From: CBDDIP01 sp965229005
GTDB lineage: Bacteria; Actinomycetota; Acidimicrobiia; Acidimicrobiales; Ilumatobacteraceae
DNA length: 64,000 nucleotides
Assembly (NCBI GenBank): GCA_965229005.1
Contig: CBDDIP010000002.1
Span: forward strand, 2,232,001 to 2,296,000
Direction: 5' to 3'
Part shown: piece after piece, positions 1-6,746 of the stretch
Layout of the letters: every line of letters starts with the position of its first letter
Numbering within the stretch: position 1 is the stretch's first letter
Position numbers and translations under genes: made by a program
The notes under the pieces: generated by a model
The model's database searches: none
Told to the model about the DNA's origin: nothing
Seen by the model: only the letters and a program-made list of their open reading frames with translations

Positions 1-337
1 CGGCGAGCGAGTCGAGGGGTTGCGCAACATGGAGGAGGGCTACATCCCTCCGGTGTTCGAGAACTGGGGTGGTCGCGATCTGCTCGATCGCAAGCGCGTC
101 GTGCGGCCGCGCGAGAGCCTGGAGTGGACCCGGCGGTTGGTCAACGAGTGCGGTGTGTTCGCCGGGATCTCGTCGGGCGCGGCGTTGGCCGGCGCGGCGA
201 AGGTGGCATCGGAGATCGAGTCCGGTGTGATCGTCTTCATCGTCTGCGACGGCGGGTGGAAGTACCTGTCGACGGGTGCCTACACGGCCGATCTCGACGA
301 AGCCGAGCGCAACGCCGAGGGGATCATCTACTTCTGA
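1..337 (+). CDS. Cysteine synthase family protein, C-terminal part (cut by window edge)
   Basis: This is the C-terminal 111 residues of a PLP-dependent cysteine synthase (CysM/CysK, beta-family), an enzyme that makes cysteine from O-acetyl- or O-phosphoserine. The open frame runs in from base 2, so the start lies outside the window. Family-typical stretches are visible: GLRNMEEGYIPPVF, then FAGISSGAALAGA (PLP phosphate/cofactor region) and IVFIVCDGGWKYLST near the end. The last codons (ATC TAC TTC) and the stop lie on the proposed phage attachment core. The TGA stop at 335-337 ends with bases supplied by the prophage. The unoccupied site would end in TAA, as seen at 40764-40766, so integration leaves the protein unchanged. 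Confidence 0.9.
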   Translation, partial: GERVEGLRNMEEGYIPPVFENWGGRDLLDRKRVVRPRESLEWTRRLVNECGVFAGISSGAALAGAAKVASEIESGVIVFIVCDGGWKYLSTGAYTADLDEAERNAEGIIYF

Positions 338-671
338 CCACGGCGCGGAGGCGGGCCAGCGTCACGTCGTCGGGAGCGTCGCCATCCTCGACGAGCCCGA
401 GCTCCGCCGGGTCGAGCTGGTAGCGCATCGTCAGCAGGTAGGCGAGCCGCCGGCGGGGAGCGTCCTTCGGCGGACCGATCAGACTCTCGAGGCGACCGAT
501 CGTCGTGTGGTTCAGCGTCCGGGCGGTGGCGATCTCGATCCAGTGCGCAGCGGCCTGGAGCGTGAGCTTGCCGTCAGGGCTGGACTCCCGGGCGCGGCGG
601 AGCTTGTCGCCCCAGGGCTCGTCCGGCAGCGGACGCAGGTGTTGCTGGTGGTCAAAGGCCACGTTCGTCAT
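324..671 (-). CDS. Phage immunity repressor, truncated (prophage) form
   Basis: This is a small HTH-type protein of 115 residues when started at the ATG at 671. The core LQAAAHWIEIATA...LNHTTIGRLESL looks like a DNA-recognition helix region. It is divergent from a Cro-like gene with a palindromic operator between them, which is the usual lysogeny switch. Starts at 695 or 689 are possible, but they would make the operator encode the peptide MVMCTMVHM, so 671 is preferred. The stop codon TGA (326-324) is completed by a host base at attL. In the phage circle the same codon would be TGT and the protein would continue CFSLIIGLADLADAA, giving 130 residues. See the finding on integration-dependent immunity. 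Confidence 0.75.
   Translation of the reverse strand: MTNVAFDHQQHLRPLPDEPWGDKLRRARESSPDGKLTLQAAAHWIEIATARTLNHTTIGRLESLIGPPKDAPRRRLAYLLTMRYQLDPAELGLVEDGDAPDDVTLARLRAVVRSR
325..335. other. attL core (catctacttct)
   Basis: The 11-bp core is identical to 40754-40764. It covers the last codons of the cysteine synthase gene and, on the other strand, codons AGA AGT AGA TG of the phage repressor. The sequence diverges on both sides (t versus a before it, g versus a after it). It is short for an att core, but its position exactly at the junction of host and phage genes supports it. Confidence 0.8.
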
Positions 672-692
672 GTGCACCATTGTGCACATGAC
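667..692. promoter_or_regulatory. Palindromic operator between repressor and Cro-like genes
   Basis: A perfect inverted repeat with 11-bp arms, gtcatgtgcac (667-677) and gtgcacatgac (682-692), is separated by 4 bp. It covers the repressor start codon at 671 and lies 40 bp before the Cro-like start at 733. It could therefore serve both repressor autoregulation and control of the early genes. No second full copy was seen elsewhere in the window. Confidence 0.7.
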
Positions 693-732
693 CATCCGCG
701 CGTAGCAAGTCGTGGTGTGTTACAACTCGCTT

Positions 733-951
733 ATGCCCAAATGTGCAGCTACCCAAGTGGGCGGCAAAGTGCGTGCCGCTCGCCATGACAAGGGGATGAC
801 GGTAGAGCAACTCGCCGCCGCATCCGGAGTTGGAATGCGAGCGCTGATCAACATCGAGCACGGCCGCACGATGCCTCGCATCGACACGGCCGAGCGGATC
901 GCAACGGCGCTCGAGATGTCCCTGTCCGATCTCGTCGCGGTGGCTGCGTGA
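733..951 (+). CDS. XRE-family HTH protein, Cro-like
   Basis: A 72-residue single-domain helix-turn-helix protein. It shows the XRE pattern: GGKVRAARHDKGMTVEQLA, ASGVGMRALINIEHG as recognition helix, then RIDTAERIATALEMSLSDL. It is the first rightward gene and is divergent from the repressor across a palindromic operator, the position of cro. The ATG at 733 is preferred to the upstream GTG at 712 because the HTH fold starts directly after it. Its stop overlaps the next ATG by 1 nt, opening the early operon. The role as Cro or early regulator is inferred from position. Confidence 0.85.
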   Translation: MPKCAATQVGGKVRAARHDKGMTVEQLAAASGVGMRALINIEHGRTMPRIDTAERIATALEMSLSDLVAVAA

Positions 952-1334
952 TGGCCGCCGAGCGAGTGATGGTCGTGATCGACGTCGACCGGTTCATCGT
1001 CGAGCGTGGCCCGTGGTCGTTCCGGCGCGTGGCGGCGGGCGAGTGGACGATCGCCGGCGCCGGCGACGGTGCCGATCTCTCGGTCGCGCTCGGCTGGTTC
1101 GAGGGCGACGAGCACGGCACCGCGCTGACGGCGTGGCTCGATTCGGTGTACGACGCGCACTACCCCCCGGTGCTCGGCGTGTGCCGTGAACGCCACCTGT
1201 ACATCGGGCCGCTCGGGCCGGACCTGTGGGCCGCTCCTCTCGTGTCGCATCCGAGCGACAACCGCGAGGAGACCTCGGCCCACGGGTCGCCTCGAGTGCA
1301 GATCGATGGCCTCCGGATCGGAGCCGGGTCATGA
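951..1334 (+). CDS. Hypothetical early phage protein (127 aa)
   Basis: A 127-residue protein without a motif I recognise. It is rich in W, D and G and has a regular mixed alpha/beta character, for example VVIDVDRFIVERGPWSFRRV. The ATG overlaps the stop of the Cro-like gene by 1 nt, and the 3' end overlaps the next gene by 4 nt (ATGA), so it is translationally coupled within the early operon. Confidence 0.6.
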   Translation: MAAERVMVVIDVDRFIVERGPWSFRRVAAGEWTIAGAGDGADLSVALGWFEGDEHGTALTAWLDSVYDAHYPPVLGVCRERHLYIGPLGPDLWAAPLVSHPSDNREETSAHGSPRVQIDGLRIGAGS

Positions 1335-1819
1335 GCTCCGGTCCGATCGCTCCGTGGCAGCAGACCGCCAAGAACCCGCCGCCTCCACCGGTCGCCCAGG
1401 ATCGGGTGACCTCGCCGCCGCTCGGTGAGCCCGCACGTTGGGCGACGGCCGGTCAGGTGCTGACGACGTCGTCGTCGCTCGGCCGGTTCCTCGTCGAGCT
1501 CGCACGCGAGCGTGAGCGCCAGGAGGCGAAGTTCCCCGAGCAGCACTTGCCGAGCTCTGCGCCGGCGACCGCTGAGGCGACACTCGGCTACCCGCCGGTG
1601 CGGGCACTCACCTCCGATGTGCGGGCGTACGTCGAGGTTGCAGCTGCAGCCGGGATGCTGTCGTGGCGCGACGTGTTGCACGAGGAGTTCTGCGAGGCGA
1701 TCGACGAGGCCGACGCCGGCGACGTCAACGTCGACGCGCTGCGCAGCGAGCTCGTTCAGGTCGCTGCCGTGTGCGCCCGGTGGATCGAGGACCTCGACCG
1801 TGCCGGAGTGCCGCTGTGA
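1331..1819 (+). CDS. Hypothetical early phage protein (162 aa)
   Basis: A 162-residue soluble protein with a proline-rich start (PPPPPVAQ) and a helical acidic C-terminal half (LRSELVQVAAVCARWIEDL). The ATG at 1331 sits in an ATGA overlap with the previous stop. This is preferred to upstream in-frame starts that would run through the neighbouring gene. No function is recognised. Confidence 0.6.
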   Translation: MSSGPIAPWQQTAKNPPPPPVAQDRVTSPPLGEPARWATAGQVLTTSSSLGRFLVELARERERQEAKFPEQHLPSSAPATAEATLGYPPVRALTSDVRAYVEVAAAAGMLSWRDVLHEEFCEAIDEADAGDVNVDALRSELVQVAAVCARWIEDLDRAGVPL

Positions 1820-2313
1820 TCGCGCCGAAGGGTGTTCGGTTCAAGCGGTTGGGTCGGTTCCGTTGGGAGGCCGCCGGTCAGATGCACACCGTTGGTGTGT
1901 GGATGGTCGGCCACGGTTGGTGCCGTCGCTCGGCGTACCGAGATCTGTTGGCCAAGCGGATGGGCCGTCCGTCGACTCGCGCGGAACGTCGTGTCGCGTT
2001 GCGCCCGGATCCGATCGGCCGTGATCGCGGCTCGATCGAGGTGCGCCCGTATCCGCCTCGCGGCGATGGTGGTGGCGGGTTCCCGATCATCGCTGTGTCG
2101 GTCGCGATCTTGTTGCTCGCAGTGTTGGTCCCGTTGGCTCGCACCAATGCCCCGTCGGACCATCCGCCGGCGACGGTGGTCACGGTCGAGGTGGTCGAGG
2201 TGGGTTGCCCTCCGGTCCCTCGTGACCCTCGCCTCGAGGACGGCACCACCCCGGCCGTCGCCGACGCGTGCTCGACGCCGTCGATCGATGGCACGTTGGT
2301 GATGACGCCGTGA
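1816..2313 (+). CDS. Hypothetical membrane protein (165 aa)
   Basis: A basic N-terminal half of about 90 residues (many R, W and G) is followed by one clear membrane segment, FPIIAVSVAILLLAVLVPLA (about residues 94-113). A short outside tail has two Cys residues (VGCPPVP and DACSTP) that could form a disulfide. The GTG start lies in a GTGA overlap with the previous gene. A single-pass phage membrane protein expressed early could act in superinfection exclusion, but that is only a guess. Confidence 0.6.
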   Translation: MIAPKGVRFKRLGRFRWEAAGQMHTVGVWMVGHGWCRRSAYRDLLAKRMGRPSTRAERRVALRPDPIGRDRGSIEVRPYPPRGDGGGGFPIIAVSVAILLLAVLVPLARTNAPSDHPPATVVTVEVVEVGCPPVPRDPRLEDGTTPAVADACSTPSIDGTLVMTP

Positions 2314-2438
2314 TGCGGCGTGCGGTCGCTGTGCTGTGGTGGCGGGCCCGGTTCCGTCCGTGCCGCGTCGAGCCGTTGCGTCGCTCGCATCCGCTGCGCC
2401 AGCCGTACGGCGGGTTCGTGAAGGCACCGGGCCGATGA
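2313..2438 (+). CDS. Small basic hypothetical protein (41 aa)
   Basis: A 41-codon ORF, missed by usual length cut-offs. It starts with an ATG overlapping the previous stop by 1 nt and ends in an ATGA overlap with the next gene. The product is strongly basic and Trp-rich (VLWWRARFRP). The support is the unbroken chain of overlapping genes: without it there would be the only gap in this part of the operon. Confidence 0.45.
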   Translation: MRRAVAVLWWRARFRPCRVEPLRRSHPLRQPYGGFVKAPGR

Positions 2439-2653
2439 GCCGCGAGCGGACCAACCCGTACCTCGACGTGTGGGATCACCCGTCACCGGCCGCCGGCGAG
2501 CACCTCGACATGATGTGCGTCGGTGAGCCGGCGGATCCGCCGCGCTCGATCTGTGCGCTCGGCAACGAGATGATGGGCCCGGGCGTGGATCCGGTACATC
2601 GCCCGGGCGGACAGCGCAAGCGTCGCGCAGCGACGTCGGAGCGTGCCCAGTGA
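2435..2653 (+). CDS. Hypothetical early phage protein (72 aa)
   Basis: A 72-residue protein starting at the ATG in an ATGA overlap and ending in a GTGA overlap with the next gene. It contains YLDVWDHPSPA and HLDMMCVGEPADPP, with a basic tail. No family is recognised. The coupled position in the early operon is the main evidence for it. Confidence 0.5.
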   Translation: MSRERTNPYLDVWDHPSPAAGEHLDMMCVGEPADPPRSICALGNEMMGPGVDPVHRPGGQRKRRAATSERAQ

Positions 2654-2919
2654 GCGCGTGGGATCTGGCGACCGCCCCGTCGGACGATCGTGGCGAGAAC
2701 GTGCACGACTTCCGTCGGCCGACGCGCGGCCGCTCGAGGCGTGGCCCGGTGCCGCCGTTGCCCGATGAGGTTCAGGTGCGCCCGCTCACCGACGACGAGC
2801 GCGCCGAGCGCGATCGCCAGTTGAAGCTGACCGACGAGGAACGTGAGCGCGCTGCCCGGCACCTCGCCGAGATCCGCGCCCGGTTCGCCAACCACCCGCT
2901 GAACGGGCGCGCGTCGTGA
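2650..2919 (+). CDS. Hypothetical early phage protein with charged helix (89 aa)
   Basis: An 89-residue protein with a GTG start in a GTGA overlap. The N-terminal half is Arg/Pro-rich. The C-terminal half is a strongly charged helix (LTDDERAERDRQLKLTDEE followed by RERAARHLAEI). No catalytic motif is seen. Confidence 0.55.
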   Translation: MSAWDLATAPSDDRGENVHDFRRPTRGRSRRGPVPPLPDEVQVRPLTDDERAERDRQLKLTDEERERAARHLAEIRARFANHPLNGRAS

Positions 2920-3290
2920 CCGATCACCGCGTGCGCCACATGTTCGCCCCGTCGATGGTCAAGCCCGAGGTCTGTTGGATCTGCGGGCTGCGCGCCACAG
3001 CGCTTCACGTCCACATGCCGGCCCCGGCCGAGACGACGCCACCGGCGCCGGTGCGGCCGCTCTCGCCGAACGTGCCGCTTCCACCGGTCGAGCTCCCCAC
3101 CGTGCCGCCCCCGGTGGATCCCGAGCGCATCGCTGCCGCCGATCGGATCCTCGCTCGAGCGTTCGGTCCGGTGCCGACGGTGGCGACGTCATACCGGTTC
3201 GCCCACACCACCGATCGACGCAGCAGCGAACGCCTTGACGGTGCCGCGGCCACGTCGTGGATGGATCGAGTGCGGAGCGTGCTCTCGTGA
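2916..3290 (+). CDS. Hypothetical protein with putative zinc knuckle (124 aa)
   Basis: The N-terminal part carries VCWICGLRATALHVH, a C-x2-C ... H-x-H arrangement that could bind zinc, as is common in small actinophage proteins. A proline-rich linker (about residues 35-70) and a helical C-terminus follow. The GTG start lies in a GTGA overlap with the previous gene. Confidence 0.55.
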   Translation: MTDHRVRHMFAPSMVKPEVCWICGLRATALHVHMPAPAETTPPAPVRPLSPNVPLPPVELPTVPPPVDPERIAAADRILARAFGPVPTVATSYRFAHTTDRRSSERLDGAAATSWMDRVRSVLS

Positions 3291-3742
3291 GGCCGTCGTC
3301 GATCCCCGACGCCGAGAACTGGGGCCACCGGATCGTGATCTCCGCGCCCGATGGTGATCTCCTCAACCCGGACATCGCACCGGTCGAGGTGATCGCCGAC
3401 GAGCACGGTCTGAACATCCGGTTGGTGCCCGATCCGGGCGATCTCGAGCGCATGGCCGCCGGCGTGCCGCTGTGGCTCACCCTCTACACCCACCGGTTGC
3501 CGATGTTCTCCGTGTGCGTCCCCGTCGACGACGTCGCCGGCGACCACCCGGGTTGGTCGACGCGGCTCTCGTCCGCTGACTCGGCCACGTTCGAGGTCCT
3601 GTGCGGCGACGCCGTCGTCGGCACGTTCATGTGGACCGCCCCGATCCCTCACCCAACCATCGCAGCGCACGCCATGGCCGCCGGCCTCACAGCCGCCGGC
3701 ATCGAAGGCCCACCCGCCCCGCCGTCTCCGCCGCCCGCCTGA
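3287..3742 (+). CDS. Hypothetical early phage protein (151 aa)
   Basis: A 151-residue protein with a mostly beta-strand pattern (HRIVISAPDGDLLNPD, GLNIRLVPDPGDLERM, LPMFSVCVPVDDV) and a poly-Pro tail. The GTG at 3287 in a GTGA overlap is chosen over an upstream ATG at 3257 that would overlap the previous gene heavily. This is the last member of the first tightly coupled block: a 30-bp gap with a new ribosome-binding site follows. Confidence 0.55.
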   Translation: MRPSSIPDAENWGHRIVISAPDGDLLNPDIAPVEVIADEHGLNIRLVPDPGDLERMAAGVPLWLTLYTHRLPMFSVCVPVDDVAGDHPGWSTRLSSADSATFEVLCGDAVVGTFMWTAPIPHPTIAAHAMAAGLTAAGIEGPPAPPSPPPA

Positions 3743-3772
3743 CCGGGCGCCACCTCGAAAGGACCACAACCG

Positions 3773-4063
3773 ATGACCCTCTTCCTCTCTGCGCCCCGGA
3801 TTCAGATCAACGGCGGCTCGCCGATCAACGTCGCCGGCGTCACGTTCAACGAGCTCGTCGCCGAGCGGCCGGCACCACGCGCGCCGCGTGCGTTCGTTGG
3901 CATGCGCTCGATGGTCCGCTCGTTCACGATCGAAGCCGAATGGACCGACGAGGGCCTCGCCTTCCTCGACCGGCTGCTCGGCATCTGGCGAGGCGCCGAG
4001 CACCGCCGCGCCGCCAACCGTCAGCTCCTCGCCCGCCACCGCGCCCGCCGGGGCCGGTCATGA
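3773..4063 (+). CDS. Hypothetical early phage protein (96 aa)
   Basis: A 96-residue protein with its own Shine-Dalgarno-like sequence (aaagga, about 10 nt before the ATG), which marks a new translational entry point in the operon. The C-terminus is basic (RRAANRQLLARHRARRGR). The 3' end overlaps the next gene by 4 nt. No family is recognised. Confidence 0.55.
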   Translation: MTLFLSAPRIQINGGSPINVAGVTFNELVAERPAPRAPRAFVGMRSMVRSFTIEAEWTDEGLAFLDRLLGIWRGAEHRRAANRQLLARHRARRGRS

Positions 4064-4455
4064 CCGACCGTCGAGTGGTCATCATCGAACCGAACGCGCC
4101 GGTGCCGGTGTACCACGCGTTCGAGAACGCCCGGTTCGATCCGACGACCGGCGCCGCGACCTCGTGGGTGATGCGCTGTGGCGCGGCGGACTCTCTGTTC
4201 GGTGTCAACCAGATCCGGATCGAGCACGCCGAGCAGTTCGCCCGCCCGTGCTCGAGGTGCTTCCGCGGCACGCTCCCCGGCCAGCCGCCGGCGCCGGCTG
4301 AGGTCGCGCTGATCGAGCTCTACCGGTACGTGCAGAACGAGCTCGAGCACACCCCGTTCGAGACGCCGATCGAGGACTACGTGATCACCCCGGCAGCGCG
4401 GGTCGCCGCCCGGGCCGCGTGGGCCCGTGCCGAGAAAGCGGCCACCGGTGGCTGA
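4060..4455 (+). CDS. Hypothetical protein with CxxC pair (131 aa)
   Basis: A 131-residue protein whose middle holds a likely metal site: VMRCGAADSLF, then CSRCFRGTLPGQPP. The ATG lies in an ATGA overlap with the previous gene. The protein ends in a helical Ala/Arg-rich tail. Function is unknown. Confidence 0.55.
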   Translation: MTDRRVVIIEPNAPVPVYHAFENARFDPTTGAATSWVMRCGAADSLFGVNQIRIEHAEQFARPCSRCFRGTLPGQPPAPAEVALIELYRYVQNELEHTPFETPIEDYVITPAARVAARAAWARAEKAATGG

Positions 4456-5095
4456 TCTCCCGCACCGCACCGTGGCCGCTGCGCTCGAGCGGTTGGCGAC
4501 CGACATCCTGATCGCCGACGACGGCCCGCACGTCCTCATCTCGATCGGCGTCAACGTCGGCCACCCGCCGACCGTGTGGATCGCCGACCGCGAGGGCAAC
4601 CATTACGACGTCGCCGCGATCCGCCACGGCAACGTCGACGCACCCGACGACGGCGAGCCCGACGCTCGGCACGCCGCACCGTGGCGGATGACTGATCTCG
4701 TCGAGGCGGCGAACTTTCTCGTCGACTGGGTCAACTCCGTCATGCACACCGGGCACGGCCTCGCATCGCTCGCCGTCGCCGGCCAGGCCCACGTCGCCCG
4801 ACGCGACGCAGTGATCGAACGCCAGCTGCGCAAGGACGCCTACGAGCTCGCCAACCCGCACGTGTGCGACGGCTGCCGCCGGCGTTTCCCCGAGGAACTC
4901 GCCCGCGATGTCCACCGCCGCCGATGCACAGCATCCGATGGCCATCACTTCGAGACCGGCTGGGTCCAACAGATCGGTGCCATCACGATCATCTGCAACT
5001 GCGGCGGCGCCGTGAACGGTGCGACCTACACGGAGGCCCGCCGGCGGATGCGTGACCACATCGACGCACGCGCTCGACGTGAGGTCCAGCCGTGA
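4448..5095 (+). CDS. Hypothetical protein with C2H2-like zinc motif (215 aa)
   Basis: A 215-residue protein. The central part contains HVCDGCRRRFPEELARDVHRRRC, a C-x2-C-x12-H-x3-C arrangement that could bind zinc. Earlier sequence is strand-rich (VLISIGVNVGHPPTVWIAD). The GTG at 4448 (8-nt overlap) is chosen; an ATG at 4427 is possible. The 3' end overlaps the next GTG by 4 nt. Confidence 0.55.
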   Translation: MADLPHRTVAAALERLATDILIADDGPHVLISIGVNVGHPPTVWIADREGNHYDVAAIRHGNVDAPDDGEPDARHAAPWRMTDLVEAANFLVDWVNSVMHTGHGLASLAVAGQAHVARRDAVIERQLRKDAYELANPHVCDGCRRRFPEELARDVHRRRCTASDGHHFETGWVQQIGAITIICNCGGAVNGATYTEARRRMRDHIDARARREVQP

Positions 5096-5340
5096 CCGCC
5101 GAGCTCTTCCCCGTCGCCGTCGACTCCCGCGCCGAGCTCATCGCCGCCGCGTCATCCCGGGCCGACGTCGACTGCCGGCTCGGGTTGGCCAACCTCGAGG
5201 TCGTCGCCGCCGGCGCACCCGAGTTCGCCGTCTCCGGCGACGCATCCGGCAAGCGCCTCCTCGTCGCCGTGCGCGGCCCGCTCAACGGGATGCTCGCCCA
5301 CCTCCGCCGCTCGATGACCAAGAACGGAGTCACCTCATGA
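5092..5340 (+). CDS. Hypothetical early phage protein (82 aa)
   Basis: An 82-residue soluble alpha/beta protein (LGLANLEVVAAGAPEF, then KRLLVAVRGPLNGMLA). The GTG start is in a GTGA overlap and the stop is in an ATGA overlap with the next gene. No family is recognised. Confidence 0.55.
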   Translation: MTAELFPVAVDSRAELIAAASSRADVDCRLGLANLEVVAAGAPEFAVSGDASGKRLLVAVRGPLNGMLAHLRRSMTKNGVTS

Positions 5341-5615
5341 TCGTGTACATCCCGCAATTCCTCGGCGTCGCCGACATCGGCCGCATCGCCGAGGCGATCG
5401 AGCAGCGCCAGCAGCGGTTCCCCGACGAGACGCTCACCATGTCGGTCGGCGTGGTGCTCATGAACTACGGCGAGCGACAGGTCAACGTGCGCTGCGTCGC
5501 CGACGAGTGGACCGGCACCAAGGGCGAGCTCGCGCCGCGAGACGGTGTGCCGCTGTGCCCGAACGGTCACCCGCTGCTCGAGATCTCACCGGCTCCTCGT
5601 TTGGCGCTCGTATGA
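5337..5615 (+). CDS. Hypothetical early phage protein (92 aa)
   Basis: A 92-residue protein beginning MIVYIPQFLGVADIGRI. The helix IAEAIEQRQQRF is followed by a strand TMSVGVVLMNYG and a short CxxH-like end (LCPNGHPLLEIS). The ATG is in an ATGA overlap. The motif TMSVGV recurs as PMSVGV in the product of 6112-6498, which may hint at a shared fold. Function is unknown. Confidence 0.55.
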   Translation: MIVYIPQFLGVADIGRIAEAIEQRQQRFPDETLTMSVGVVLMNYGERQVNVRCVADEWTGTKGELAPRDGVPLCPNGHPLLEISPAPRLALV

Positions 5616-6115
5616 GGCTCTCGGCGTCCGGTGCGCTGCTCGCTGTGGTCGGCTCGTTCCAGCAGACGTCCGCGAAGCGGTCCGGTCTGGTGTGCCCCGC
5701 CGGCGGGTCGCTGTGGCGCAGCACCGACGGCCTTCGGGTGATCTCGTCGATCGGTGTGATGGAGCTCCCCGGCGGCGACGGCAAGGTCGGACCCACCTGG
5801 CTCGTCTCCGTCAGTCGTCCGCCCGGGCGCTGCTCGCTCGAGGACATGATGCGCGTCGTCGCCGGGTTCGCCATGCCCGCGTTCGACGAGGACAACCACC
5901 ACCCCGGCGTGGCCCGCATGCTGTTCTGCCCGATCGACGAGCGCTACCGCAACGCGTGCGAGTGCAAGACGACCGAGCTCCAGCTCACCGACGAGGACGG
6001 CTACCAGTGGACGACCGACGTCAACGGTGAGTGCCGCGGTTGCACCTACGAGCGGATGATCGCCGGCTTCGGCCGCCAGCAACCGTGCCCGATCCACAAG
6101 GCGGTCGCGTCGTGA
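5612..6115 (+). CDS. Hypothetical protein, possible DUF7694-like (167 aa)
   Basis: The order of elements is WRSTDGLRVISSI, a glycine turn, WLVSVSRPPGRCSLEDMMRV, then HHPGVARMLFCPIDE. This resembles phage proteins I recall as DUF7694 (WxHvSvS...P...HP pattern), but that cannot be confirmed here. A cysteine-rich C-terminal part (CECKT, ECRGCTYE, QPCPIH) suggests a metal site. The ATG is in an ATGA overlap. Confidence 0.55.
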   Translation: MRLSASGALLAVVGSFQQTSAKRSGLVCPAGGSLWRSTDGLRVISSIGVMELPGGDGKVGPTWLVSVSRPPGRCSLEDMMRVVAGFAMPAFDEDNHHPGVARMLFCPIDERYRNACECKTTELQLTDEDGYQWTTDVNGECRGCTYERMIAGFGRQQPCPIHKAVAS

Positions 6116-6498
6116 GCCGCGCCGAACACCGTCGAGCAGACCGAGCCCGGGCCAAGGGCGTTGTGCCGATCCACGAGCGCACCTACCCGATGTCCGTCGG
6201 CGTGCTCCCCGACGGCAGCAAGGAAGCGATCGCCCAGGCGATGGTCGAGGCCCACGAGATCCTCGAGCCGATGCCTGGCACACAGGTTCAGGTCGTCACG
6301 TACCCGGACCGCGAGCACGGCCTCAAGGTCGTCGACGGAGCGTTCGGTCCCGAGGCCGTCGCCCACATCCGCCGGCTCCTCGACGAGCGCGGCCCGAGCT
6401 CGGTGATCACCGTCTGCATGCGCTCCACACCGGAGATGCGCGCCGACGCCGAACACCACCGCCAACACACCCACACCAACGACTGCGAGCACCCGTGA
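6112..6498 (+). CDS. Hypothetical early phage protein (128 aa)
   Basis: A 128-residue protein with an N-terminal basic helix (AEHRRADRARAKGVV), an alpha/beta middle (YPMSVGVLPDGSKEAIAQAM, then TQVQVVTYPDREHGLKVV) and a histidine-rich tail (EHHRQHTHTNDCEH) that could bind metal. The GTG is in a GTGA overlap with the previous gene. Confidence 0.55.
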   Translation: MSRAEHRRADRARAKGVVPIHERTYPMSVGVLPDGSKEAIAQAMVEAHEILEPMPGTQVQVVTYPDREHGLKVVDGAFGPEAVAHIRRLLDERGPSSVITVCMRSTPEMRADAEHHRQHTHTNDCEHP

Positions 6499-6746
6499 GC
6501 GACGACCGACTGATCGTGCTGTGCGCACCCGACCGACCCGCCGCCGAGAGGGTCAGGCGAGCAAACCTGTGGACCGTCCGACAGGTGATGTACGCCTCCG
6601 GGCCGAACCTCCTGCGCGGCCTCACCAACTTCCGCGCTGTGGTCGTGCCCGGCTTCTGGACCCGACGTGACGCCGCCGAGATCCGCGACGTCCTCATCGA
6701 CGCCGCCGGCATGTCGCCGGCCAGCGACGTCCGGTCACTCTCGTGA
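6495..6746 (+). CDS. Hypothetical early phage protein (83 aa)
   Basis: An 83-residue protein with GTG in a GTGA overlap at the 5' end and a 1-nt overlap at the 3' end. It contains LIVLCAPDRPAAERVRRA and TNFRAVVVPGFWTRRD, an alternating strand/helix pattern. Function is unknown. Confidence 0.55.
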   Translation: MSDDRLIVLCAPDRPAAERVRRANLWTVRQVMYASGPNLLRGLTNFRAVVVPGFWTRRDAAEIRDVLIDAAGMSPASDVRSLS

